64,000 nucleotides of DNA. Origin: Aliiroseovarius marinus. GTDB taxonomy: Bacteria > Pseudomonadota > Alphaproteobacteria > Rhodobacterales > Rhodobacteraceae. The number at the start of each line of letters is the position of its first letter. Position 1 is the first letter of the stretch. The notes below the pieces were generated by a model that saw only the letters and a list, made by a program, of their open reading frames with translations, searched no databases and was not told the origin of the DNA. Made by a program: the position numbers and the translations under genes. Where the stretch lies: contig NZ_SAIT01000003.1 of NCBI RefSeq assembly GCF_004360145.1, positions 310,001-374,000 of the forward strand, given 5' to 3'. This document shows, in pieces, positions 38,745 through 47,502 of this stretch.

Positions 38745-40019
38745 TCAGCCAAACATGTCCGAGGTAATCCCGGCATACCAGCCGACGCTTTCCTCGTACG
38801 TGGCCTGACGCAATTCCGCGTCTTCGCCCACAGCGCTGATGAAGCCGTCGACCTTGGCGATCTTCTCGTCCGTAGCCTCATAGCTCGCGCCCACTTTCAC
38901 GCCGTCCTCATCACTGATCAGCGACCAGCATGTGTTGGTGAACTTGGCTGGGAACAGTTTCGACCCGGTCAGCGCCGAGCGTACGGCCATCGCGGCCACT
39001 TTTGCCTGACTGTTGGCCGCAAAGCCCGACTTCGGCATGTCACCCTGCGACGAGGCATCGCCCAGCACGTGGATGTTTTCGTCCACGCGGCTTTGCATCG
39101 TGTGCGGGTTGACCGGGGCCCAGTTCCCCTCGGTGATGCCTGCCATGTCACAGATCTTGCCCGCTTTCATCGCCGGGATGACGTTACAGACGTCAACCTT
39201 GGTCTCTTCGCCGTCGATGGTCACCGTCATGTCATGCGGATTGACCGAGACATTGCCGCCACCAAAATCGCCGCCGATCCAATCAATCATGCCATCATAG
39301 TGACGCGACCAACCATCCTGGAACAGCGCCATCTTCGAGAACTTCTCTTTCGGGTCCGCGATGATGATCTTTGCGGTCGGGTTCTTCTTCGACAGGATGT
39401 TCGCGATCATCGAGATCCGTTCATACGGCCCAGGAGGGCAGCGGAACGGGTTGGGCGGCGCGACCATGGCGAAAGTACCGCCTTCCGGCATGGCTTCAAC
39501 CTGCGCTTTCAGCAGCTCGGACTGCGAACCTGCCTTATAGGCGTGCGGCATGGCGTTCTGATGGGTGACATCCCAGCCCTCAACCGCACCATCAACAAAG
39601 TCGATACCCGGCGACAGGATCAAACGGTCATAGTTCAGCGTGGCGCCACCAGCCAGCGACACAGTGCGTGCCTCGCGGTCGATGCCAACGGCCCAGTCAT
39701 GCACGACGTTGATGCCGTATTCCGATGCCAGTTTGCCATAGCTATGCGCAATCGAGCCCAGCTCGCGGAAGCCCGCCATATACAGGTTCGAGAAGAAGCA
39801 GGTGTAATAGCTGCGGCTGGGTTCTACCAAAGTGACCTCGATTTCGCCTTTCGAGTCCTTTGCGATGTAACGCGCTGCGGTCGCACCACCTGCGCCGCCA
39901 CCAACGACAACAACCTTCGGCTTGCCGTGGCCAGCCGCATGCACCATCGGCGCAGTCAGTGTTGTCGCTGCAGCACCGGCGGCCGCACCACCCATGAACA
40001 AACGTCTGTTAATCTTCAT
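38745..40019 (-). CDS. soxF: Sulfide dehydrogenase flavoprotein subunit (FccB/SoxF)
   Basis: 424 residues. A Tat-type signal (MKINRRLFMGGAAAGAAATT) is followed by the FAD-binding VVVVGGGAGGATAARYI. The cysteines in SRSYYTCFFSNLYMAG and VCNVIPAMKAGKICDMAG match the redox pair of flavocytochrome c. With SoxE it should oxidise sulfide in the periplasm. The start at 40019 has GGAGGAAAAT upstream. A 9-bp palindrome lies between soxE and this gene. Confidence 0.92.
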   Translation of the reverse strand: MKINRRLFMGGAAAGAAATTLTAPMVHAAGHGKPKVVVVGGGAGGATAARYIAKDSKGEIEVTLVEPSRSYYTCFFSNLYMAGFRELGSIAHSYGKLASEYGINVVHDWAVGIDREARTVSLAGGATLNYDRLILSPGIDFVDGAVEGWDVTHQNAMPHAYKAGSQSELLKAQVEAMPEGGTFAMVAPPNPFRCPPGPYERISMIANILSKKNPTAKIIIADPKEKFSKMALFQDGWSRHYDGMIDWIGGDFGGGNVSVNPHDMTVTIDGEETKVDVCNVIPAMKAGKICDMAGITEGNWAPVNPHTMQSRVDENIHVLGDASSQGDMPKSGFAANSQAKVAAMAVRSALTGSKLFPAKFTNTCWSLISDEDGVKVGASYEATDEKIAKVDGFISAVGEDAELRQATYEESVGWYAGITSDMFG

Positions 40020-40064
40020 ATTTTCCTCCCTGATTGGCTGTGTGAGCGCACAACCTTCGCGTGC

Positions 40065-40086
40065 CATAGATTGAGTGCAATCTATG
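40065..40086. promoter_or_regulatory. Perfect palindrome between soxE and soxF
   Basis: Arms CATAGATTG (40065-40073) and CAATCTATG (40078-40086) with an AGTG centre. It is followed by no T-run, so it is more likely a binding site or RNA stem than a terminator. It does not fit ATTC-N8-GAAT. Confidence 0.45.
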
Positions 40087-40095
40087 TATAGTATA

Positions 40096-40806
40096 TTACG
40101 GCTCTACAACTTCAAAGTAAGCTGCCAAAGCCGCAATCTCGTCATTGGACAAGCGCCCGGCCATCATCTGCATGACTGGATGCGGGCGGAACTTGTCCTT
40201 GTAAGCATGCATGGCGATCACGAAATCCTCGGCAGGCCAACCGATGATGCCGGGAATGCCGTCATTGTCGCCGGTCAACTGGTGACAGGATGTGCATTCC
40301 GACGACAGGTATTCGCCATATTCCGGGTCGCCCTGAATGGCCAAAATGGCCGGATCAACTTCGTGGTCGGTGCCCGCTACGGTGGGGGCAGCTTCCGGGA
40401 TATCGCCTGGATTATCCGAATAGCGACGCAGGAATGCCAGCAGGTCCGCCCGCTTTTGTTCGTCTTTCAAGCCACGATAGGACATCCGTGTATCGGACGC
40501 GAATGCCTTGGGGTTCTCGATATAACGATCAAGAAGATCAAATTCCCAAATCAGGCCGTCTTTACCCATGCGTGCCAGACCGTTGGAGTATTTGAACCCC
40601 TCTTCCGATCCTGCCCGACGACCGAAAATTCCATTCAGATGGGGCCCTACACGGTTCTTGGCGCCTTCGCCAACCGCATGGCAAGACTTGCATTCTTTCC
40701 AGAGTTTTTCACCTTCTTCGGCATTGCCGATTTCATTGGAAAAAGAAGGCGTTGCGGCGCATATCGCAACCGCAAGCCCAGTCGCAGCGTTTCTAATCCA
40801 GTTCAT
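40096..40806 (-). CDS. soxE: Diheme cytochrome c, sulfide dehydrogenase subunit (SoxE)
   Basis: 236 residues with a signal peptide. Two heme motifs are present, CKSCH near residue 39 and CTSCH near 170. The first domain resembles mitochondrial-type cytochrome c (GPHLNGIFGRRAGSEEGFKYSNG), the second FccA-like. It receives electrons from SoxF. The gene is separated from soxD by a terminator, so soxEF may have its own promoter. Confidence 0.9.
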   Translation of the reverse strand: MNWIRNAATGLAVAICAATPSFSNEIGNAEEGEKLWKECKSCHAVGEGAKNRVGPHLNGIFGRRAGSEEGFKYSNGLARMGKDGLIWEFDLLDRYIENPKAFASDTRMSYRGLKDEQKRADLLAFLRRYSDNPGDIPEAAPTVAGTDHEVDPAILAIQGDPEYGEYLSSECTSCHQLTGDNDGIPGIIGWPAEDFVIAMHAYKDKFRPHPVMQMMAGRLSNDEIAALAAYFEVVEP

Positions 40807-40893
40807 GCGGACACTTTAAACGGCAAGCCTCATCCACTCAATAATAATCATATACAAATGCATGCATAAGCGGAAATTATGTTGCGCAATAAC

Positions 40894-40930
40894 AAAACGG
40901 GCGCCGCATTATCTGCAGCGCCCGCTTTTT
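40894..40930. terminator. Terminator between soxD and soxE
   Basis: Arms CGGGCGC (40898-40904) and GCGCCCG (40918-40924) with an inner TGCAG/CTGCA-like pairing. TTTT follows on the minus strand and TTTTT on the plus strand. It should cut or reduce read-through from soxABCD into soxEF. Confidence 0.75.
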
Positions 40931-40949
40931 AGCTACGTGAGTGGTAAGC

Positions 40950-42035
40950 TTACTGGCTGTGCGACTTCAGGAATTCCAGGATCGCAGCGATGTCCTTGTC
41001 CTTCTTCAGACCCGCAAAGGACATTTTGGTGCCCTTCATGTATTTGCGCGGGTTAGCCAGATAGCCGGACAGTTCAGCCTCGTCCCAAACCAGACCACCT
41101 TCAGCAGCGGCCAGCATCGGTTTCGAGTACTTGAACCCGTCAACCGTACCCGCGGCGCGACCATAGACACCATTCAGGATCGGTCCGGTACCGTTCTTGG
41201 CTTTGTCGCCAACCTTGTGGCAGGCCTTACATTTCTTGAAGACCTTCTCGCCTTTGGCGACCAGTTCGGCATCCAGCGCCATCGCAGGCGCGGCTTCTTC
41301 GGCGGCAGGCGCTTCAGCTGCGGCCTCGGTGACTTCAGCTTCGGCTGGCGCGGCAGCGGCAGCAGCCGTCCCCATCACAGCCTGACTGATCGGCGTCGCA
41401 TCCGTGCCCGAGTTCGGATCGCCCGGGAAGACCACGGTGGTGGTAATCTCGACCGCGCCCGGTTTACAATCGCTCATGCAGCGGTTGGTGAATGTGCCGT
41501 ATTCGGTGTCCGCACGATCATCGACAATAAAGCCCTCAGCGTTCGGCAGTTCCACATCCAGGAAGGTCTCTTTCGACAGGACGAAATCGTCGTCGACCAA
41601 GTCGTTCGAGTAGAGGATATAAGCCACGATCGCATAGACATCGTCATCCGACAGCGTGCCCGCAGCGCCAAACGGCATTGAGCGGCGCACATAGTCGAAC
41701 GTGGTCGACAGGTAGGGCCAGTAGGAACCAACCGTCTTCAGCGGATCTTCATGGTCCAGCGTGTCCGCGCCACCGGCCAGTTTCGGCCAGTTGCCCGCGC
41801 CCTCGGCGAATTCACCGTGACAGACGGCGCACGCTTCCGCGAAGACTTCTTCACCGGTCCAGACATCGCCCTTACCCGCAGGCAGGTTCGATCCGTCGGG
41901 GAATACGTCCAAGTTCCACGCGGCGATTTCTGCCTCGGTCGCAGCGCGGCCAAGGCCCAGCTTTTCAGCCATCGCGGGGGCGGCGGTCAAAGCGGCAACA
42001 GACGCTGCCATCAGGAATTTAGGAAACTTCGACAT
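40950..42035 (-). CDS. soxD: Sulfur dehydrogenase cytochrome subunit SoxD
   Basis: 361 residues. A signal peptide is followed by a first heme domain (CAVCHG near residue 72), an Ala/Glu-rich linker, and a second cytochrome c domain (CKACHK near 275, then GPILNGVYGRAAGTVDGFKYS). SoxD passes on the electrons that SoxC takes from sulfane sulfur bound to SoxYZ. Its start overlaps the soxC stop by 17 bases, with GGGGAGG before the ATG. Confidence 0.94.
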   Translation of the reverse strand: MSKFPKFLMAASVAALTAAPAMAEKLGLGRAATEAEIAAWNLDVFPDGSNLPAGKGDVWTGEEVFAEACAVCHGEFAEGAGNWPKLAGGADTLDHEDPLKTVGSYWPYLSTTFDYVRRSMPFGAAGTLSDDDVYAIVAYILYSNDLVDDDFVLSKETFLDVELPNAEGFIVDDRADTEYGTFTNRCMSDCKPGAVEITTTVVFPGDPNSGTDATPISQAVMGTAAAAAAPAEAEVTEAAAEAPAAEEAAPAMALDAELVAKGEKVFKKCKACHKVGDKAKNGTGPILNGVYGRAAGTVDGFKYSKPMLAAAEGGLVWDEAELSGYLANPRKYMKGTKMSFAGLKKDKDIAAILEFLKSHSQ

Positions 42036-43299
42036 TGTTTGCCTCCCCGTTTGCGTTGACGTGCCACGTCTGGATGCAGTTGTTGTGATAGATCGAGTTC
42101 AAGCCGCGTACCTCGCGCAGCTGCGCCTTGGTGGGCTGAACATAGCCAGTGTCGTCCATCGCACGCGACTGAACGAACATCTCGGATCCATCCCAGTTGA
42201 TGTCCAGATAGAAGCGGGTCAGCGCCATCGGTTTGCCCGGCTCGGCCAGACGCGCCTCTTGCCAGGTCACGCCGCCATCCAGCGACACGTCGACGGCAGT
42301 GATTGCACCGCGGCCCGACCAGGCCAGACCCGTGATGACCAGCGGGCCTTTGCCGTGTTTGATCGGCATCTGCGGGCTGGGGCTGGTGACAACGGATTTC
42401 GCGTCCATCGCCCAGGTCCACTTGCGGCTTGTGCCGTCTTCAAGCGTGTCCGTGTATTTCGAGGTCTCTTCGCGGCTTTCAACTGGCTTGTCCATCACTT
42501 CGATGCGACGCAACCATTTAACCCACATGTTGCCTTCCCAACCGGGCACAACCAGACGGACCGGATAGCCATGCTCCATCCGCAGGGCTTCGCCGTTGGC
42601 TTTGAAGGCGACCATGCAGTCATCCAGAGCCTTCTCCATCGGGATCGAGCGACCGTTCGACGACGCATCCGCACCTTCGACGTAAACCCATTTGTCCTTC
42701 AGGTCGCCAGCGGCGTCCAGACCAGCCTCTTCCAGAAGAGTTCGCAGCGAAACGCCGGTGTATTCCATGTTGTGGATCATGCCATGGGTGTACTGCGCGC
42801 CGTTCAGCTGCGAGCCCGCCCATTCCATGCCGGTGTTGGCCGCACATTCCAAGAAGAAGGTCTGTTGCGCACGCGGGAACCGCTCGAGGTCTTCATAGGT
42901 GAACACCAGCGGCGTATCGACCAGACCGTTGATCATCAGACGGTAGTCTTCTTTCTTCAGCGTGATCGCGCCCGAGTGGTGGCGTTCAAACGCACAGCCC
43001 TGTGGGGTAATCGTGCCGTCCAGCGCGTGGATCGGTGTGAAGTTGATTGAGGAAATCGTGTCGGCGGTCAGCCATTCCACATTGCGACGGATCACGTCGC
43101 CCTCGAATTCGATCGGCATACCGTAAGGCGTGGCGTCGACGCCTTCGCCCAGACCGGATGCCCATTCCTGTACTTCGGTGATCAGCGGATCGCCTTCGGC
43201 GCGGGCAGCACCGGCAGCGCCCAGGGCGGCGCCCGTAGCGGCGGCCCCTTTCAGGAAACCGCGACGCGAGGTCCCGGTGCCTTTGGTTTCAGTCGACAT
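42019..43299 (-). CDS. soxC: Sulfur dehydrogenase molybdenum subunit SoxC
   Basis: 426 residues. A Tat signal (SRRGFLKGAAATGAALG) is followed by a sulfite-oxidase-type molybdopterin domain with the Mo-ligand Cys in FFLECAANTGMEW, and a C-terminal dimerisation domain. SoxCD removes six electrons from the sulfane sulfur. Its presence predicts complete thiosulfate oxidation to sulfate without sulfur globules. GGAGG precedes the start. Confidence 0.95.
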   Translation of the reverse strand: MSTETKGTGTSRRGFLKGAAATGAALGAAGAARAEGDPLITEVQEWASGLGEGVDATPYGMPIEFEGDVIRRNVEWLTADTISSINFTPIHALDGTITPQGCAFERHHSGAITLKKEDYRLMINGLVDTPLVFTYEDLERFPRAQQTFFLECAANTGMEWAGSQLNGAQYTHGMIHNMEYTGVSLRTLLEEAGLDAAGDLKDKWVYVEGADASSNGRSIPMEKALDDCMVAFKANGEALRMEHGYPVRLVVPGWEGNMWVKWLRRIEVMDKPVESREETSKYTDTLEDGTSRKWTWAMDAKSVVTSPSPQMPIKHGKGPLVITGLAWSGRGAITAVDVSLDGGVTWQEARLAEPGKPMALTRFYLDINWDGSEMFVQSRAMDDTGYVQPTKAQLREVRGLNSIYHNNCIQTWHVNANGEANNVEVS

Positions 43300-43381
43300 A
43301 TGTCAAACCTCCTATTTGGCTGTTTGGCTAAAAGTGTCCCGCCGCCCTGCTCTTTTGGCCTGACGGCGGGTGTTCAATGAC

Positions 43382-45079
43382 TTATGCACCCACCACCTGG
43401 ACCGAGTTGTTCGGGTCCAGTTTGATGGTGCCTTGTTTCTTGATGTGGTTTTCGACCACATCCCAGATCTGCGGACCTTCCGTCCCTTCGTTGACCGAGG
43501 CCCAGCCCGCGACCACATAGGTCTTAGACGGATCGATCTTCTCGCCGGTTTTCAGAAGGGTCATGTCGGTGATGCGTTCGCCCTGCGGCTTCGACACGTC
43601 GATGCGATAGCCCATGCCACCGATGCGCACCATGTCACCGCCCTGCTGATAATAGGGATCCGGGTTGAACAGGTTGTCGCCTACATCCTCAAGGATCGTG
43701 TGGATGAATTCACCTGTCATTTCAGTGCGATACGCCTCGCCATACGACATCGAGGTCACATTCCAGATGTCTTCGCGGGTGATCGCCTGACCGGGCAGGA
43801 TCGACGGGCCCCAGCGGACGCCGGGCGACATGGCGATATCGGCTTCACGCTCGTTAATCAGCGCGTCGCAGATCAGGTCATCCCACGATCCGTTGAAGTT
43901 GCCGCGACGATACAGAAGCGTGTCGGTGTGGCCGATCACCTCTTCCAGCTCGGCCTTATAGGGCGCGCGCTGCTCGTCGATCAGCTTGGTCACGGTGGCG
44001 TCCGGCGTGATGACGTCAGCAAAGATCGGGATCAGCTTGTGGCGAATGCCCATCATCTTGCCGTCGCGCACGTCCAGATCGACGCGGCTGACAAATTTCG
44101 AATTCGATCCCGACGCAATGATGAAGGTCTGCTCGACCTGTACCGGTTCGGGCAGCGCGTCGTGGGTGTGGCCCGACAGGATCACGTCGATGCCTTTGAC
44201 GCGACCGGCCATTTTCTTGTCCACGTCGAACCCGTTATGCGACAGGACGACGACCAGTTCAGCGCCAGCAGCGCGGACTTCGTCGACCATAGCCTGCATG
44301 TTTTCGTCACGGATGCCGAAGGAGTATTCCGGGAACATCCAGCGCGGGTTCGCGATGGGCATATAGGGGAAAGCCTGACCGATCACGGCCACCTTCACGC
44401 CACCGCGCTCGAAGAATTTGTAGGGCTTGAACAGCTCGGCGGGTTCGTCCCACTCGGCGTCAAAAATGTTCTGGCCGAGAGCGGCGAAGGGCAAATTGCC
44501 AACGATCCCTTCAACGCGCTCCGTGCCCAGCGTGAATTCCCAGTGGAAGGTCATCGCATCAGGCTTCAGCGCGTTCATCACGTTGACCACGTCCTGCCCT
44601 TCGGTCTGATAGCAGGTGTACGAACCGTGCCAGGTGTCTCCACCGTCCAGCAGCAGCGCGTCGGGGCGCTCGGCGCGAATGGCGTTCACAACAGTCGCGA
44701 CGCGGTCCATGCCGCCCACCTTGCCGTAGGCCTGCGCCAGCGAGGTAAAGTCGTTATAGGTCAGGGCATACGCATTGGGCGAGCCGTCCTCGATCCCGTA
44801 AGCCTTACGGAAATCCGCGCCGGTCACGTGCGGCATCTGGCCGTTGGCCGCGCCGACACCCAGATTGATCTCGGGCTCGCGGAAATAGATCGGTTTCAGC
44901 TGGGCGTGAATATCAGTGATGTGGATCAGGCTGACATTGCCAAACGTATCAAACTTCAGAAGGTCGTCCTGTGTCAGAGCCTGCTGAGCAGCCAGCTTGG
45001 CCCAGTTGCCAAAGCCCGACGCGCCATAGAGCGCAGACGCAGCCATCGAGACCTGAAGAAAGTCGCGGCGAGAAATCAT
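43382..45079 (-). CDS. soxB: Thiosulfohydrolase SoxB
   Basis: 565 residues. The twin-arginine signal (SRRDFLQVSMAASAL) is followed by a dimanganese calcineurin-like fold (SLIHITDIHAQLKP, LLDGGDTWHGS, FHWEFTLG, LSHNGFDVDKK, LSGHTHDALPEP) and a 5'-nucleotidase C-terminal domain. SoxB hydrolyses the terminal sulfone from SoxY-bound thiosulfate as sulfate. Confidence 0.96.
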   Translation of the reverse strand: MISRRDFLQVSMAASALYGASGFGNWAKLAAQQALTQDDLLKFDTFGNVSLIHITDIHAQLKPIYFREPEINLGVGAANGQMPHVTGADFRKAYGIEDGSPNAYALTYNDFTSLAQAYGKVGGMDRVATVVNAIRAERPDALLLDGGDTWHGSYTCYQTEGQDVVNVMNALKPDAMTFHWEFTLGTERVEGIVGNLPFAALGQNIFDAEWDEPAELFKPYKFFERGGVKVAVIGQAFPYMPIANPRWMFPEYSFGIRDENMQAMVDEVRAAGAELVVVLSHNGFDVDKKMAGRVKGIDVILSGHTHDALPEPVQVEQTFIIASGSNSKFVSRVDLDVRDGKMMGIRHKLIPIFADVITPDATVTKLIDEQRAPYKAELEEVIGHTDTLLYRRGNFNGSWDDLICDALINEREADIAMSPGVRWGPSILPGQAITREDIWNVTSMSYGEAYRTEMTGEFIHTILEDVGDNLFNPDPYYQQGGDMVRIGGMGYRIDVSKPQGERITDMTLLKTGEKIDPSKTYVVAGWASVNEGTEGPQIWDVVENHIKKQGTIKLDPNNSVQVVGA

Positions 45080-45189
45080 GAGCGGTTATCCTTGATTTTC
45101 ATCCCCCTGCACGCCTCACTTATGCCGGGGTTTGAATGTGTTCGAGTAAAGAAAACCCCGCCCGATACGCGCCGGGCGGGGTCTGTGAT

Positions 45190-46038
45190 TTAGTTGCGAA
45201 CCGACGGGCCTTCGACCGACAGACCGTTGCCGCGCGAAGCGACGTACAGTTCCAGAGCGATGAACTCTTCCGAACCCGGGCTATAGGTGTGGGCACGCGT
45301 GTCACGGACACAGCCTTTGAAGCGCGAATGCACCCCGTTCAGCTTGGCATTTTTCAAACGGTAGGTTGGGAAACCGTTGATCTGACCCTGCGACAGGTGG
45401 TCGGCACGGATCATGTTGCCATAGTTGTCTTCGTGACAGTTGGCGCAGCTCAGCTCCAGCTGACCAGTGCGGGTATAATAAAGCTCTTTGCCCAGTTCCC
45501 ACATGGCTTCCGCCGGACCGTCGATGGCCACATTCACCGGCATGCCGCGCGACACCGAAGCCAACAGAGCTTCGATATTGATCGCGTCAGAAGCATCATA
45601 CTTCCACGGCTCGGCACCCATGGCGTTTTCACGGCAGTTGTTCACGGCCATCTGAAGGGTATGGACCGTTTCGGCCTGATCATTCCACTTCGGATAGACG
45701 GCTTTCACGCCTGCCATTTCCTCGGGCTCACCGTGACAATCCGCACAGGATTTGCCTTTCGAGCCGTCCACGGTGTTCCAGATCTCGATGCCCGCTTCGA
45801 CGCCCAGCATGCCGGGGTTATCAAAGTCGTCCATCTGCATTTCCTGTGTCTGGTCCGAGCGGAAACGCCAGCCAGACATAACCTCGTCCAACACATCCGA
45901 CAGATGCGCTGGCGCGGCGGTTTTGGTGACAATATCGATCTCGCCATTGATGGTGAGTTCAGCGCTTTCATCGGCTGTTGCGGCGGCTGCCCCGAAGATG
46001 GTCGAGGCAGCTACAAGTGCTGCGATGCCTTTTTTCAT
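45190..46038 (-). CDS. soxA: Sulfur-oxidising c-type cytochrome SoxA
   Basis: 282 residues. Signal peptide, then two heme motifs CADCH (98-102) and CANCH (198-202). C243 in FKGCVRDTRA is the expected persulfide-modified heme ligand at the active site. With SoxX it couples thiosulfate to SoxY. The diheme form is as in Paracoccus. The start at 46038 has GGAGGAGAACATA upstream. Confidence 0.95.
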   Translation of the reverse strand: MKKGIAALVAASTIFGAAAATADESAELTINGEIDIVTKTAAPAHLSDVLDEVMSGWRFRSDQTQEMQMDDFDNPGMLGVEAGIEIWNTVDGSKGKSCADCHGEPEEMAGVKAVYPKWNDQAETVHTLQMAVNNCRENAMGAEPWKYDASDAINIEALLASVSRGMPVNVAIDGPAEAMWELGKELYYTRTGQLELSCANCHEDNYGNMIRADHLSQGQINGFPTYRLKNAKLNGVHSRFKGCVRDTRAHTYSPGSEEFIALELYVASRGNGLSVEGPSVRN

Positions 46039-46062
46039 TATGTTCTCCTCCCTGCGCATTCC

Positions 46063-46392
46063 TCAGCCGATAGCGATCGACTTGGTCGTGTCATAGACAG
46101 ACCCGTCGTCATCGTACCAAGTGAATTTGAAATCACCGGCTTCATCGACCTTGGCGTCAAATTCGACGTAAGGGTTGGTCGAGATTGCGGGCTCCAGCGT
46201 CACGTCGATGACCGACTTGCCGTTGAACTCGCAGGTGAAGCGATTGATGATCGAACGCGGGATGAGGTTGCCCTCTTTATCCTTGCGCTGACCCGATTCC
46301 ATCTTGTGGCTGATCAGGGTCTTGATGGTCACAACGTCGCCGGCAGCAGCCGTCTTGGGGACCTTTACGCGGGGTTTTGCACCTTTTGCCAT
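46063..46392 (-). CDS. soxZ: Thiosulfate-oxidation carrier subunit SoxZ
   Basis: 109 residues, immunoglobulin-like SoxZ fold (KPRVKVPKTAAAGDVVTIKTLISHKMESGQRKD). It has no signal peptide and should be exported in complex with Tat-signalled SoxY. It forms the SoxYZ carrier that holds the sulfur intermediates. Confidence 0.96.
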   Translation of the reverse strand: MAKGAKPRVKVPKTAAAGDVVTIKTLISHKMESGQRKDKEGNLIPRSIINRFTCEFNGKSVIDVTLEPAISTNPYVEFDAKVDEAGDFKFTWYDDDGSVYDTTKSIAIG

Positions 46393-46412
46393 ATCTCTGG
46401 TCTCCTACTCTA

Positions 46413-46829
46413 TTAGCCGCCGCAGCCGCCGATGGTGACTTTTACGGTCGACGACGCTTTTACGAAGCTGCCATCTGCCATTTTGGCAACAGCAACAACG
46501 TCTTGCGTGCCAGCCAGACGAATGCGGGTCGAAGCAGCCTGCGAACCAGCAGCCTCACCGAAGTTGAACTGAGCGACACCCGGGGTCGGGTTGCCAGCAG
46601 CCAGAACAAGGATCGATACGGCGCCAGGGGCGTCGACCGAGATCGGAACAGTGTTGCCGTTTTCAGCAATTTCCGGCGCGGTCAGGGTGATCCCGCCTTC
46701 GCCGGCTTCAGCGCCACCAGTGAAGGCCGCGACGGCCTCGTCTGCAGCAGCCAGTGCGCGCATCGGCAGCATGGCCACGGCGGTCGCGCCGAGCCCAAGT
46801 GCCAGAGCATCACGTCGAGTGAATTTCAT
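46413..46829 (-). CDS. soxY: Thiosulfate-oxidation carrier subunit SoxY
   Basis: 138 residues. A Tat signal (MKFTRRDALALGLG) is followed by a small beta-domain and the flexible C-terminal arm ending IGGCGG. The cysteine of GGCGG (residue 136) carries all sulfur intermediates of the pathway. AGGAG lies seven bases before the ATG. Confidence 0.97.
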   Translation of the reverse strand: MKFTRRDALALGLGATAVAMLPMRALAAADEAVAAFTGGAEAGEGGITLTAPEIAENGNTVPISVDAPGAVSILVLAAGNPTPGVAQFNFGEAAGSQAASTRIRLAGTQDVVAVAKMADGSFVKASSTVKVTIGGCGG

Positions 46830-46869
46830 CTCTAGTCTCCTGTGAGTGTACTTCGTTGCCCCGACCCGC

Positions 46870-47346
46870 TCAGTCTTTGAGCGTCATCAGATAGGCAACA
46901 ACATCTTCGATCTGCTGAGCCGTCAGCAGAGGTTCGACATCCCCTTCATGGGCTTTGCCGGTGTAGGCCTTACCAAGGCGAATGAAGCCTTCGGTCTTGT
47001 AGAACGAGGGCATGACCGATTCATCAAAGGTCATTTTCGCGTCCACAAGGATGCCGCGCAGTTCAGCTTCGCTCCAGCGGTCGCCAGCGCCATCCAGCAT
47101 GGGGCCAACTTCGCCGTGGAACGGAACGTCCGCCAGGTCTGTGATTTCGTGACAAGCCACGCAGTTGCCCTGCGATTTCGTCGAAACCACCGTGGCGCCG
47201 GCCGCAGGATCCCCTGCAACGCCCGTAAGCGATTGGGCCACTGCCCCTTCTTCAAATGCGACGGCGGTGGGTGCCACCGTCTCGGCGTTTGCCGCTCCCA
47301 GCCCTGCGATAAGCAGGGTGCAAAGCGAGATCGTTGTCCGCTTCAT
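46870..47346 (-). CDS. soxX: Sulfur-oxidising cytochrome SoxX
   Basis: 158 residues. Signal peptide, then one heme motif CVACH (residues 62-66), VGPMLDGAGDRWSEAELRGILVDAK, and a C-terminal Met-containing heme-ligand region. It forms the SoxAX complex. The start at 47346 is set by GGAGG five bases upstream. The ATG 12 bases earlier contains that ribosome binding site. An ATTC-N8-GAAT operator lies about 65 bases upstream. Confidence 0.95.
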   Translation of the reverse strand: MKRTTISLCTLLIAGLGAANAETVAPTAVAFEEGAVAQSLTGVAGDPAAGATVVSTKSQGNCVACHEITDLADVPFHGEVGPMLDGAGDRWSEAELRGILVDAKMTFDESVMPSFYKTEGFIRLGKAYTGKAHEGDVEPLLTAQQIEDVVAYLMTLKD

Positions 47347-47408
47347 GTTTCCTCCCATAACCGTTGTGCGGCCAAACTACGCAGGTGAAGCAAGTTTCGC
47401 AACATCAA

Positions 47409-47424
47409 ATTCCGTTATTTGAAT
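47409..47424. promoter_or_regulatory. ATTC-N8-GAAT palindrome upstream of soxX
   Basis: ATTC (47409-47412), eight bases, GAAT (47421-47424), in an AT-rich stretch between soxV and soxX. It has the same layout as the sites at 38063 and 38714. In Paracoccus the SoxR repressor is known to bind the corresponding intergenic region in front of soxX. Confidence 0.65.
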
Positions 47425-47502
47425 TATTATTAAATTGCGCCCAGATAGGTTCGATCAGATGGGATATTTCTCAAAATCGCGTTAACCCGTCAGATAAGCG
47501 GC

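Noticed and set aside
38583-40091. 502-codon plus-strand frame
   Set aside because: Antisense to soxF. Composition is typical of a shadow frame, and the opposite strand is a clear flavoprotein.
43370-45193. 607-codon plus-strand frame
   Set aside because: Antisense to soxB over its full length, with no recognisable domain.
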